NCBI RefSeq assembly: GCF_001649575.2 | Contig: NC_051451.1 | Coordinates: forward strand, 20,211,665 to 20,275,664 | Direction of reading: 5' to 3' | DNA from: Kryptolebias marmoratus | Lineage: Eukaryota; Chordata; Actinopteri; Cyprinodontiformes; Rivulidae | DNA: 64,000 bases | Part shown: piece after piece, positions 39,401-50,568 of the stretch | Layout of the letters: each line of letters starts with the position of its first letter | Numbering within the stretch: position 1 is the stretch's first letter | The notes under the pieces: generated by a model | Databases searched by the model: none | Told to the model about the DNA's origin: nothing | What the model saw: the letters and a program-made list of their open reading frames with translations, nothing else | Translations under genes and position numbers: made by a program

Positions 39401-40397
39401 GCATGTCTCACTTCTCTTCGTGTTCTTTAATTGCAGGTGGAGGATCCCAGTCAGCCCAACGATGAAGGCATCACCGCTCTACACAACGCCGTGTGCGCCG
39501 GACACACAGAGATCGTCAAGTTTCTGGTTCAGTTTGGCGTCAACGTTAATGCTGCTGACAGTGACGGCTGGTGAGCTCAAGTTTTCTGCTGAGTCGGTTG
39601 GTTTACCAACGGTTTGGTTGCAGCTTGAATCTAAAACGTTCTGCACTAAATCTCATTCTGACAAACACGAATGGCTCAAAGTATCAAGTCACTTTTCTCT
39701 GAGTTTTTATTTTCAACTTCCCTGAAGTCTTGTTTTGTACTCCTCTAGCCTTGTAGTTTCTGTCGACTTCTTATCAATGTTCCTTTTTTGTTTCAGGACG
39801 CCTCTGCACTGCGCCGCGTCGTGCAACAACGTGCAAGTGTGTAAGTTTTTGGTGGAGTCGGGCGCAGCAGTCTTTGCCATGACTTACAGCGACATGCAGA
39901 CAGCAGCTGATAAATGTGAAGAAATGGAGGAGGGTTACACCCAGTGCTCCCAGTTCCTTTATGGTCAGTAGAAGCTGCTCCCTCGTCTTTGTCTTCAATT
40001 TTTGTTTTCTATACAAGCAATCACTAACGGTAAAACTTCTGTTGTTTTTTTATATTCCTGTTTCTCCTCAGGTGTTCAAGAGAAGATGGGGATCATGAAC
40101 AGGGGCGTGGTCTACGCTCTGTGGGACTACCCCGGTGAAAACCAAGACGAGCTCTCCTTCCGCGAGGGAGACTGCATGACCATCGTCCGCAGGGAGGATG
40201 AAGATGAGATCGAATGGTGGTGGGCCCGCCTGGGGGACACCGAGGGTTACATTCCCCGGAACCTCCTCGGGGTGAGTTCACGAGCCTCTGTGAAAACTCT
40301 GTTTGTGTATGACGCATTTTTGCGTGTTTTTGACACTTCTTCATGTCTTTTACAGCTCTACCCCAGAATCAAACCAAGACAAAGGACCCTGGCTTAA
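18413..40397 (+). CDS. tp53bp2: Apoptosis-stimulating of p53 protein 2 (ASPP2), complete coding region
   Basis: ASPP2 binds p53 family proteins, PP1 and Bcl-2 family members; it promotes p53-dependent apoptosis and works at cell junctions. Joined core exons give about 1110 residues, or 1126 with the 48-nt exon; human is about 1128. Order along the protein: ubiquitin-like N-terminus [13 protein letters not shown]; long glutamine-rich coiled coil (about residues 125-335) with [20 protein letters not shown] and [29 protein letters not shown]; proline-rich region with [48 protein letters not shown] and [11 protein letters not shown]1-docking RVKF; ankyrin repeats ([31 protein letters not shown]); C-terminal SH3 ([36 protein letters not shown]). 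The coiled coil and C-terminal half match ASPP2, not ASPP1. Start ATGATGCCG at 18413; stop TAA at 40395-40397. No disabling change seen. A fish a/b paralogue suffix cannot be assigned. Confidence 0.96.
18422..26756 (+). other. tp53bp2 first coding intron, 8.3 kb
   Basis: Long first intron, as is common where promoters and enhancers are embedded. It contains a short CA run (about 21958-21971) and AT-rich stretches. I saw no LINE, exon or RNA gene. Several open frames of 60-136 codons (for example 18543-18953 minus, 23385-23765 plus) show no family resemblance and no splice context. Confidence 0.7.
28150..28240 (+). repeat. Retroelement 3' tail fragment in a tp53bp2 intron
   Basis: CTGTGATGGACCTGCAACCT, GCCCAGGGTCTACCC and GAAGTGGTTAAAAAATTGGATGGATG resemble the shared 3' tail of teleost LINE/SINE families (usually CTGTGATGGACTGGCGACCT, ending GGATGGATGG). 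Only about 90 bp remain. Confidence 0.6.
31499..33202 (+). other. tp53bp2 intron before the 48-nt exon
   Basis: About 1.7 kb of intron. The open frame runs past the exon donor to 31702 before a stop, but the donor CCT-GTAAGTG is strong and the extension has no family similarity. It contains a GT-rich stretch near 32812-32851 and nothing else recognised. Confidence 0.6.
33203..33250 (+). other. tp53bp2: 48-nt cassette exon candidate of tp53bp2
   Basis: A strong T-rich tract and CAAG acceptor precede [16 protein letters not shown]; the donor is CAG-GTAATT. The exon is phase 0 at both ends. Skipping it yields [15 protein letters not shown], which aligns well with human KENLPVSSDGNLPQQ as I recall it, so the exon looks optional rather than constitutive. 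Confidence 0.65.
34111..40397 (+). other. tp53bp2: tp53bp2 exon map, proline-rich, ankyrin and SH3 exons
   Basis: Core coding exons: 34111-34294; 36355-36477; 36667-36788; 36901-37309; 37560-38407 (848 nt, the longest); 39099-39236; 39437-39570; 39797-39963; 40072-40271; 40356-40397. Cassette candidates at 33203-33250 and 34557-34610 are listed apart. The 848-nt exon encodes most of the low-complexity proline-rich region. The next exon carries RVKF and the first ankyrin residues. Ankyrin repeats span 39099-39963, and the SH3 domain lies in the last two exons. Confidence 0.94.
34557..34610 (+). other. tp53bp2: 54-nt cassette exon candidate of tp53bp2
   Basis: The acceptor is GTCCTGCCTCCTGCAG and the donor GAAG-GTAGCC. 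The exon is phase 1 at both ends and open, coding for [18 protein letters not shown] between the 34111-34294 and 36355-36477 exons. Both flanking exons also join directly in frame. It shows faint likeness to the human KGSKIHPVGPDW region. No transcript evidence is available. Confidence 0.5.
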
Positions 40398-40440
40398 AAC
40401 ACAAAGATCTCTGCACATTTCCAGCCTGGCAGAAATTTGC

Positions 40441-40484
<44 letters not shown>

Positions 40485-41425
40485 CTTTAAAAAACTGGGA
40501 ACAAAAAGGACTGCCAAAATGAAGGCACAAGGACAAACCAAGTAATATGAAGGATCAACCATTTCTGGCACTTTCTTTAATCTACAACAGAGGAAATCTT
40601 CCTCACTTATCTTTCTAGGACACACTGAGTACTTCAGATACTAAACTTAGTTTCCCTTTATTTTCATATTGTTATTTTTGTAACTATAATCCCAAACTGT
40701 ATCCGAAAAGACCGAAACATAAATGCTGACTGGGTGAAAATGGAACAGGCAGTATTTTTGTCAGTAGGAAATTATTTTTCTACACTTTTTTTGAACTGTG
40801 ACTGCTTGGTATGCTGGTTATTTTCTAACAAAATTAACTTTGCATTAGGTCAGTGAGCAAATGACGATGGTAAAAGTACATAAAAAATACTCTGTTACTA
40901 TGACAATCTTTAGCAGCTTATTTGTCAGTTCTGTCCGACACTGTTCTGGGTGAACATGTTGAAAATGTCAGAACGTTTTGTTGTTTCCTCGCAGTTCGTT
41001 CTGTGGTAAATGACGCCCGCTGCGCCGGTCAGCTTTCCTGCTTTGGCACGTGGTTGAGATGCCACAGATCCTGCCTGTCACAGAAAACCAGTAAAAATAT
41101 CAATGTAGGAGAACTATACTGTCAAAAAAAAGGACATATCTTTCAGTATGTTTTCTTTTTCTTACAATCATTCCATGGTAGTATAGTAATGTGAGAGGCC
41201 AAGGCTGCGTCTCCTAATCATTTTAGATCGTCGAAGTCAAATTAATAGCAAAAATCATAGATGAAACATGAGATCCACGAGCTCACTGTAGCTGTTCACA
41301 TATCCCTCGATGCAGATGTATTTATTTTTGTTACTTCTTTCTTTAGCTCTTTTGTCACAAGTATAAACACAAGTGTACTGTAGTTTAAACATTTACAATA
41401 AAATACTTTATACTAAATTCATCTG
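40398..41425 (+). other. tp53bp2: tp53bp2 3' UTR
   Basis: The untranslated tail after the TAA contains an uninterrupted CA microsatellite of about 20 units at 40442-40481, then AT-rich sequence. AATAAA at 41397-41402 followed by TGTTTGTTTTTACC downstream gives a convincing polyadenylation site near 41420. Confidence 0.7.
41397..41402 (+). terminator. tp53bp2 polyadenylation signal
   Basis: AATAAA about 1 kb after the stop codon, with a GT/T-rich downstream element (CTGCTGTTTGTTTTTACC) about 20 nt further on. Confidence 0.65.
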
Positions 41426-41499
41426 CTGTTTGTTTTTACCAGGCGCACACACGTTTGGATCTAGTTTCTCACTCTGATAAAAAAATAAATTTCCTCTAC

Positions 41500-41597
41500 A
41501 GTAATCTTGAGGCTGCAGGTTCGAGCCCAGGTTGCATTTCACTGGGGCGACCCCTGAAGAAGGGAGCAGCTGAAAGAAGAAGAAGAAGAACTGCGTT
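41500..41597 (+). repeat. tRNA-derived SINE fragment
   Basis: GCAGGTTCGAGCCCAGG contains a good RNA polymerase III B box (GGTTCGAGCCC). It is followed by GGGGCGACCCCTGAAGAAGG, GAGCAGCTGAAAGAAG and an AAG repeat tail. This order is typical of teleost tRNA-like SINEs. The A box end is not recognisable, so the copy is truncated. Confidence 0.6.
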
Positions 41598-41940
41598 AAA
41601 CCAGATCCTTTGGACCTACAGTGTTGTTTTATTTAAACATCATTTAATACTTCAGGATTCATGTTAACAGGTGAATAAGTTTACATAAATGCTGCCCTCT
41701 GCTGGAGAGAAGGTTTTGTTATTTACTTCATGTTTTTAAACCTCTAAGAGCGAACAGCAAATACATTCTGTGAGAGAAAACGTTAAGCAAACATCAACCA
41801 TGGAGGTTTTTTTTATTACTTTAAGCTTTAGGGCTTCATTTTTGATTGATGATGACATAATTAAGACACCTAAACGTCAAAACTATTGCAGCCATTTGTA
41901 CAAGAATCCGGTGTTAAATAGATGTTTTGGGCTGCACGCT

Positions 41941-41985
41941 AGAATAGAAGAAAGATACTTTATTGATCCCCTGAGGGATTAAGAC
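41941..41985 (+). repeat. Short retroelement tail
   Basis: AGATACTTTATTGATCCCCT followed by GAGGGATT matches the widespread teleost retroelement end CTTTATTGATCCC. Only some 40 bp are recognisable. Confidence 0.5.
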
Positions 41986-42827
41986 AGAGGTACTGTAATG
42001 TTCACAGGAAAGTTGATTTTATTTGTAAAGTCAATTTTTTTCAGGTCAGGTTTAGGCAACAAAACTTCTAAAGTTGAATCTACATGTTGATAAGAAGTAA
42101 TTTGGCACAGTCTCATTAACATCAGTAAGTTTAAAGACTCCAGCTGATAATAAGCATAAACATAAATCTGTAAGTGTGTATTATTTCCAGTTTGGTATGG
42201 ATGTTTTATCTTGTTTCAGCTCATTCATCCTTTTTCTTCCACTCATCACCGACACTTCCAGGTGTTCAATTTCTAGAAGAGTTTTTATTGCTCAAGACCA
42301 AGCAGAATGGGGGAAACAGCTTCTTTCTTCGGGTAAACAAGGCTGTTAGAAATGTATTTAAAAAGGAAGAGAATAATATTTAAAGATGAGATTAAATGTT
42401 CCAACTTACCTGACTTCATTTTCATGCCTCGGAGGAAGAGCGTCGGCATGAAAGAGCGGAACCGAGGGAGCAAGTTTTACATTTTAACAGTTGAGTGTAG
42501 GAAATCCCTCTAAGGACTAATATTTTACAAGAGTTGGGAAGTTTCCTGGTTATTGTGTGTCCAGAATACCAGCACAGACTCCAACTGTGCTGAAATGATT
42601 ACATTTACTCAGCAGCTTCAGAAAGCTGAAGTGTCACGGAGCTGATTTAAGAGTCAAATGAGTAACAAAGTTTTTACAGCTCAGCCTGAGACGATCATTT
42701 CAAGTCCCTGAATGATCCATCCTCTGGGGACCAAAACTACATATGGTGGTAAATTTGTTATTTCAGTTCAGCCTAACAGACAAACTTTTACGTCACTTGT
42801 TTTTTTGGGAGGAAAACATTTTATATA

Positions 42828-43440
42828 AGAGGTTTGCAAACCTCTACAGCTCAGGGGCCACATGTGTCTCTTTCTGGCTTTGACCAGGATGAAAAGAAAT
42901 TGTTATTTATATTCATTACAACAAAATGTTTGACTGAAGCGTCTGTGACAAAAATGATGCCAATAACACAAAATGTTAGCCATTTCATTAATTCCAGCGT
43001 CCAGCCACACACAGGGTGATTTTTCTCAAACATTTAGCAGAAATTTAAACATTTTAGCACATTTGAGGCCAAAAACACAGTTGTGCACATATAGTCATTG
43101 AAATAAGATGTTCTACAAAAATATGGAAAGTTATTTTACTAATAAGAACTAATGAAAGGGTTGCAATTTAAAAGAAAAACAACCTGGACAGGACTTACAT
43201 GAGCTTGCATGGATCAGAGTTCAAACCTTTTTCTTTTTGTCCTAAAACTGTCATTGTCAACAATTTATTACAGACATTGAGTTGTATGATCTAATAAGCA
43301 TTAGTTTGTGCATGTAGTACTCTTAAAACACCTAATGGGTTGTCCTATTTTGGTTTAAAACTTCATGAATGTTTTGCAGCTCTGGCTACGTTTTAAGGAG
43401 CAGACATGTCTGTTTTGATTGTAAAGTTTGCAGACCTCTG
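42828..43440. mobile_element. hAT-like non-autonomous element (MITE)
   Basis: About 613 bp with imperfect inverted ends. The left end reads AGAGGTTTGCAAACCTCTAC. The right end, read from the other strand, is AGAGGTCTGCAAACTTTAC. Thirteen of the first fourteen bases agree. The left end continues with GGGGCCACATGTGTCTCTTT, a pattern seen in hAT/Charlie-like elements. There is no transposase frame. I could not settle an 8-bp target duplication. Confidence 0.55.
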
Positions 43441-45179
43441 ATCTAATATCAGGCAGGACATGATCTTCCATGTGTGTGTTTTTCAGAATATCTAGAAACG
43501 CACTTCATCCTGTCGTGTAGCTCATACAATGTGTGTGTAAGTGTTGCCCCGGTAACCAGCGGTGATGGTGGTGTTTTGTGTGAGCCATGTTGGGTTAATG
43601 GAGCTGGACTTTTGAGACACAGACCCCCCTCCCCAGAATTAGAATAAGGGTTTGAAAAAAAAGATCCACTCTGCCCACTGGACGTGAGTGAGCGCATTCA
43701 TAATTAATGTGAACATTCATAATGGATCAAAAGTTCTGTTTATGGGAGGGAGGCAGCAGCGTGTAATATGACAGCTGCGCTTGTGTTCTTTCATAATCAG
43801 AGGTTCTGTTGAGCTCCGCTGCACACCAGCAGCATCCATCTGTGTTTTTATGAGCTCCGTGAAAGCCCCGGGGGTGGGGGGGTGAACATGCACACAGACA
43901 AAGGTCTGATGTGTTTATTGTTGCCTTGCGCAGGAGAAAAAGAAAAGTTTTGTGTCTTAGTTCGATGTGTTTGCGCCTGTCTGGGGATCGGATTGTGGCA
44001 TTTCGATGAAAGTGGGTTCACTCATTCATTCATCTTCAGGAACTCCTGCACAGATGTGTATTTGGGTGTGAGATCAGCCTCGCTTTTAATCTCAGTCTGG
44101 AAATGCAGGAAATGAAATTATCATATTTTTACCAGAGGGAAGCAGAGAGATGAGGGGCCGCAGGTGGATTCATGGTTTCAAATGAGTCAGTCATCCACAA
44201 GCAAATAAAACTAATGAGGAAAAAAAACTTTAACCTGTTTTATTATAAAACCTGGTTTCTAAATCCTACAAAACATCTTTTTCTCTTCTACCTGCTTCCC
44301 CCACAGTTGTTTGAACGGTGCTCAAGAATTCTTGTAACTTGACTGTCAAAATTCCAAAAAGCATAAATAAAACAAAAATATAAACTTTAAATGAACCAGA
44401 AGTGATTTGGTTCCTTTAGGTTGATCAAAAACTGTTTAAAGCAACAAAAAACATTTAAAAAACTAAACCAATTTACTTTTTGGAGGTTAAAAAATTGTTC
44501 TGTGGAACTAAATAACCTAAATCATTCTTTAAACAAGGCCAAAACTGGAAACAAAGGACAGATCTTAAATAATAAAACATTGCATATGTATTTAGAAATA
44601 ATACTCTAAATAAATACTAGGTAGCAGTAAAGTAGCTCGAAAAGTGGTAGTTCATGAACTCAAACATCTTTTTTTTTTTTTTTATTTAGGGTTTTGGGGT
44701 TAGGTAATTAGGATCCGTTTGGCTTAGGGACTTTTTAACCAACTATAAGTTTTTCACAATTCACCAAACGACCATTAGGTAAACTTAAAAGGTTCAGATG
44801 CTTTAGGACAAAAAATAATTATTAATTTAATTCAAGCATAAAGTTTGTTTGAAAGTTGCTCATAAGTGACTGCGTGCAGTTCCGGTCGCGGACGCCAGGG
44901 GTCAGTGTGGCGCCGCAGTGCAGAGCAGATAAATATTCAATTAAAAATCCAAATTATTCCACTTTCACTCTTTTTTACCGCAACTTCCTTCGGCTACCAG
45001 ACCTCCTGATACATCGAACTGAAGCAGAATAGCCACCTATGAGGTTTCTTGTCAGTAAAGTGGGGAAATAAAGGGACACGGAGAGGGTTTTGTGGAGGTA
45101 GATGCGTAAAAAAAAAAAAAAAAGAAGTGAGGGCGGACCACCTGACGGCGAATGAGCTGCTTCAGTCCCTGTTTGAGAG

Positions 45180-45272
45180 AGTGAACACACGCGTTTAAAG
45201 TCCACTTGGATTATCTCAGGCTGCAGGAAACGTGTAAATCCAGCTCCTCGGTGGATTTCTCCTCGGATCCAG
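45180..45272 (+). other. Possible non-coding first exon of the semaphorin gene
   Basis: A CG-containing segment (ACACGCGTTT, GGAAACGTG, CTCCTCGGTGGATT) ends TCCTCGGATCCAG followed by the strong donor GTAAGATCCG. It lies 5.3 kb upstream of the start codon on the same strand. A matching acceptor, TTTTTTTCTTTCAG, ends at about 50389. Both are inferences from splice-site quality only. Confidence 0.35.
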
Positions 45273-48200
45273 GTAAGATCCGCTGAATATGACGCGCCTG
45301 TCTTACTTTGTCATGTCCCTGTGATCATTTAGCGCAATCCTCGAGATATGGGATAATAAAAATAAAATAAAACGCCTGTAAACAGATCTAATTCTTACTG
45401 TTGTCTTCAGGGGTCATTATGAAAGTGTGAGATTTTTACCTGTCTTATTCAGACAGTCATATAAACTATGAAACTGAGCCTCTCTGGTCTTTACTGCATG
45501 ACTGCGGTATAAACCATCCTGTCTGCTCTGACTTTCAGTCCTTCACATCCATACAGATGTTATTTATAACCTGTTATCCGTGACAGCAGGTCTCTCTGTA
45601 AACAAGTTTCAGACTGACCCTAAAGAGCTCCAGATAGCCCCTGAGCAGATGTGCAACTAATCATTGAGCCCCATGTAAACCCATTAAACCCACTTATCTG
45701 CTCGTCAATAGATTCTTCACCTGAATAATTTGCTTGGTAACACTTGACAAATCGTTTGACTCCAATTATTCCCCTGCAAAATGCCGAATTGTGCCTGGAT
45801 CCTACAAGGAAGCTTGTTTTTTTTTAACTCCTTCCTTATCCAGATGTTTGTCATTTATGGCTCCTTCTTCATGAAGACTCATTTAGACTCTTAGGCTGTT
45901 TTAGGCTCTTCTGAGGCAATATTCTGCAACAGCTTCTCACTGAAGGACCAAGACAATAAACATAATAAAGCAGGCAGCTCAAAATAATAAGAAGTATTAA
46001 GCATTATTCTTAGTCTCTCTTGTTTCACAGTGTTTGCACACATTTATTTATTACTGTGCAAAACACAGTGACTGAGAAATCATTAAAAAAGTTTCTAAAA
46101 AGACGGATGCCTGCAATTAGTTTTATTATTTTACTAAAAAGTTGAAACAGAGGCATTGAACGAAGCAAGAAACACCCACCTGGTGAACTAACAACAGGTT
46201 TTAGTTGCACATTTCCGAATAACAAAAGGTGCTTGAGATTTTCATTGTTAAAATGGGAAGGTGTCCAGTTTCCTGTGACACACTGCATGAGTAAACATTT
46301 TGGCTGAATTTATTTAAAAATAAAATTGAGGTTTTTATCAAGAGCAGTACGATTTAAATACCAAAAACATAACAGTCCGGAGAACTCCTTTGCTGAGAAT
46401 TTTAGTTTTTATGGTGTTGGGTGATAAATCAGCGTCCAGAGCTTTGACATTTGTGAAGCCATTAATAATCAGCAAAATATCCACATTTTAGAGGCAACAA
46501 GTGCTGCGATCAGAGCAGGATCAAGGAGGCTTTTGGGTCCTGTCAACATTAATATAATTCCAACACAGATTTTGTGCACATCAACTTCAAGGTTCACCCC
46601 AACCTGACTTTCTGAAAAACAACAGGTTGTCTGTTAGAAGGACATAAAAACAACATCTCTGCAACAGGCTCCGACAAAGCAGCAGGAACGTTTTATAAAC
46701 TATCATGGCTCAGAGTGACCCAGTCAGATAGTAACACTATTAGTGCTGACTTTAAACTGTAAGAAATCTGATCAAACTGAACAATCCCAATTATTATCAA
46801 CGTAGGCTTTAACGAATTAAAGCGCTCTCCAGTAACGTGGGCTTGCATCGGTAATAAATTCAAATAAGGCGTTTGGAAAGCATCCATCAGTTCTACAGGC
46901 TGCAGGGAAGCTTTTGCCTTTTCTTTCAGGAGCAAAATAAACCTCGTTCTGAATTCATTCTCGCTTCAGAAGAATCAGGCGCTGAACCCACCGAAAGCAT
47001 TCAGCTCCAGTAATCTGACAGAAGAGTCCCTGAACTCAGATCCTGCATCAAGCAGCGACCGGCGTCATCAAATCGAAGCTCTGAAGGACAAACACTCTGG
47101 AGATCTGAGCTTTCTGGTCTTCACTGAGACTGAAAATCAATCAAAATTGAATGTTTTTTTCTCTCTAAACTATTTAAGAAAAGTCTCATTTGTAAGGGAT
47201 GATCTCTGGATTGTGAAAAAAAATTATAAACTAGGGCCTTCGATTATGTATAGAGAGAGTTTGAGCTGCTGTCAACAAAAAACAAAAATACTAAGCATCC
47301 CATTCCCAACAAACCCTGACCACACACAGTTTGTGTTTTATTGTCAGAGTAACTTTAGTGTCGGGGTGGATTTAAAGAGCCCAGTGTCTCCTTCACAACA
47401 GCGTCTCTTTCTGTGAACAAAAAAAAAAAAAAATCTCCCCCCCTTTTTTTTCTGTCTGTAAGAGAAACATTTTAAAGCAGCCTACCCTTGAATCGAAGCG
47501 CAGCTGAATGGGTTTCACTGTAACCTTTTCTTCCATTCGTCTTTTCTTTCCCAGCCAAAGAGGATTTTTTTTTTTTTTTTTTTTAGTCCTTTCGGATAAG
47601 TGTGGTCTGTTAATGGAGCTGTCACCACTTTGCTCCAACCTCCTCCATTCAGCCAGGTTCATAAACACGCTCTAATTGTTTGATAAAAACCCATTTCTGT
47701 GAGTGAATGTCATGGCGGTGAGATCAGGAGGAAGTCGGAATAGAAAGGTCAGTTTGTGAGTGGAGGGATTTCTCCTGAGCTTCAGTTGAGTTTCAACATC
47801 TGGCTCGCTACGTTTTTGTTTTGTTTTTTTCTCAGATTTTGACTTTTTGCTTAGTGGCCAATTATTAATTCCAGTTTTCTAGAATCAGGAGGTCCAAGGA
47901 GCTCAGACTGGGTCAAAACTAATTATTTGATAGAACAAAATAATAGAAATGTGACTATTCTTACAACTTTCTGACTCTATTTAAGCCTTTTAACCTCCAG
48001 TTTGCTGCTTTCCCCATCGTTCCCTTTCCGTTTAATTGCTGTAAAATCAGTGTTCTGCAAAGCAACATTTCCCAATTTCTGCAAATCAAAAAAACTGTCT
48101 TTCTTAAGCTGTCTGGCTTTGAGGCTCTAAGTTATTAATCTCCAAATGACAAAAAAACAAACTACAATTCTCTAGATTTCAAAGTCATCAACACCAGTTT

Positions 48201-50388
48201 GATTGCACTTCAGCAGTAAAGAAACGTCTCTTTGCAGAGATGAGAAATCTACCTCTCCATCGATTTAAAAATCTTTATTCCAAGTAAAACAATTAGCTAC
48301 AAGAAAGAGTGTTTCATAATCATCTTTTTCAGCTTAAAATTGAAGAGTCTGACACCTCAGACCTAAAAATCAGTTGCCAGGGATGAGTATTTTCAGTGCA
48401 AATAATCTGAATAACTAATCATTTCATGTTTTTATTTATTTATTGCTCTTTGCTTTTGCCAATAAACCTACTACTCATAGTCTGTTTAAAAAAATAATAA
48501 CAGGAAAGAAAATAAATAAACAAGCAGGGTAGAAAGAAAGAAACTGACTCAAAAATGGAGTACAAACACAAGTTATTATAGGTTTCTCTGATTTTTTAAA
48601 TCTAATATAAGTACAAAGATTTTGGCAGATGGCTTCATATAAACAGATTTTCTAAACTGTGATAAATAAATTCATCAGACAATTCAAGCAAGTGGTAAAA
48701 AATGATAAATGTTTGTGTGTGATACATGAAAGCTGGGTTTAACCCTTTATTCCTTCAGTTCTTTCATGATCACCCCTTGCTAAGCTGATAATACAAGGAA
48801 GCCATATTTGTTTTGTTTATTTATTTTGCCTTTGACACGATGTGTAGGAAGTAATGTTCTTATAAAGCCGGCTGGTAATCCTCTGGTTGGTATCGTGCTG
48901 ACAGAAACAGTTCTTTTACGTATTTTTTCCTCTCAGATGTTAAATCCTTGGTAGATTTTACCCCTTTTTCTCTTGGTTTGCCAGAAACCGTACCCACACA
49001 TTTTGCAAAATGTGTTTTTTAAAGTAAAGTCGGCGTCCTTAACTTTTTTCCCATCAGCAAGTTTCTGCCGAGCGTTCAGAAAAACCTGCGTAAAAGCCTT
49101 CATTTTGTTGAATTTAAGCTCTTGAAGCATCAAGCGAGGATCTGAATGGGTTTTCTGGCAACCACAGCTACAGAAATGTGTAGAAAAAATTAATCAGTTT
49201 AAAGAAAAAAATCAAACCTCTGTGTGTCAGCCCCAGTAACAGGTGGATCCTGAATATTTTGTGCTAAAATGATCTTTTTAAAAGTGACCTGTATCAAGCA
49301 GTTCATAGAATTTGAAGACCCAAATGTAGCAAAGCTTTGTTTGTGTACTTCCATGCATATAGAAACTGTGATTATGTGACTTTTTTTCTTCACAAAGTCC
49401 TCTTCAGCCCTGTGGGTGTGACAGAATTTATGCTGGAAGATGAAATCTAACACAAAGTTGTAATAATGTCAGCATCCCAGTCACCGAGTCGCCCTTGTCC
49501 TTACCTGCATGTTTGTCTGCAGCATTATGCAGCGTTAAAGCCAGCCGTTGTCATGGTGTCAGCCTTGAGGGACCACTGAGACTCTGGATGAGGGCGCCGT
49601 TACTGCCTCTAGTGCTAATGGCTTCATCTTTCAGTCTGAGTTTTGTTGCATTCTCGGGTGGAAGCAAGAAAAGATTCCTCCCGTGCGTGCATGCGTTTTC
49701 CGTGCGAAAGGATCGAGTTCGCTTTGTTTGATGGGACGAGTTAAAAGGGCTGTGATTGTTTACATTCAGAGCTGGTGTGTGACAGAGGGAGAGAGATGGA
49801 GAAAGACAGTCAACAAAAGAGAGAATCAGACTGAACGAGGTTGGTGATACTTCACAGAGTGTGTGTGTGTTCTCAGTCAACACTGAGAACACACACACAC
49901 ACACTTCCTTTTACTCCTGTAGAAGAGGGTCTTACTCTGCAGGAGCAACATTGGCATTCACGTCACAACACACACACACACACACCACCACAGACACACA
50001 GGGTGAAGATGATCATATCTCTCCATCCTTCCTTCTTTCAGGTGTGTGTTCTGTTTGAACTGGTTTATCGATCCACGCTGCTGTTTAATCCTCAGCTTTT
50101 CTTTTTGTGATACCGGTGCGTCTGACAGTCCTCTCGTTAATGAGATTTTCAGACTTGTGTTCAGACTTGGCAGCTGCTGCTCACCCACTCCTCTCTCAAA
50201 GACAAGAAGCCTGACATGATGTTTTATTAATCAAACGCACTTTGTTTGTTGTTTACGTTCTGTAAAAAAATCCTCCACGTCGGCTGGTTTATTGGGTTTG
50301 AACTTCGGGTACCAGCTTATCATCGTTTTCAGCTCCTTTCTTCTGTGGTCACACTTTTAACACTGTGTGTTTTATTTTTTTCTTTCAG
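45273..50388. other. Upstream region or 5' UTR intron of the semaphorin gene
   Basis: About 5.1 kb without a recognised gene. It contains long A or T runs (about 47417-47430 and 47567-47584), short CA runs near 49891 and 49969, and a perfect hairpin at 49859-49900. Open frames here are short and unsupported. Confidence 0.55.
49859..49900. repeat. Perfect 19-bp inverted repeat with a 4-nt loop
   Basis: GTGTGTGTGTGTTCTCAGT, then CAAC, then ACTGAGAACACACACACAC. All 19 arm bases pair, so either strand can fold into a long stem. The right arm runs on into further CA units. Confidence 0.85.
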
Positions 50389-50568
50389 GTTGCTTTCCCT
50401 CCTCCCTGCTGTCGGTCCTCACGTCGAGGTGTTTCTCTGTTTGAAGAGGTGTTTCTGGTGAATATTTACCTGTGGATGTGTTTGTGTACACAACCCCCCT
50501 GGTAGGAGAGGCTTTTTTTTTTTTTTTTCCTGAGAAGGCGCCCGGTGGAGAGTGAGAGAGCTCCATCC

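Larger units (their letters stand above)
41403..45150. other. Intergenic region between tp53bp2 and the semaphorin gene, left part
   Basis: Holds the SINE, the retroelement tail and the MITE listed separately, plus CTCF-like sites near 41692 and 44894. The block at about 43680-43860 is higher in complexity and may be regulatory. No protein-coding exon was recognised. Confidence 0.6.

Noticed and set aside
44690..44715. Telomere-like TTAGGGTTTTGGGGTTAGG
   Set aside because: Only one or two degenerate units; no tandem TTAGGG array.
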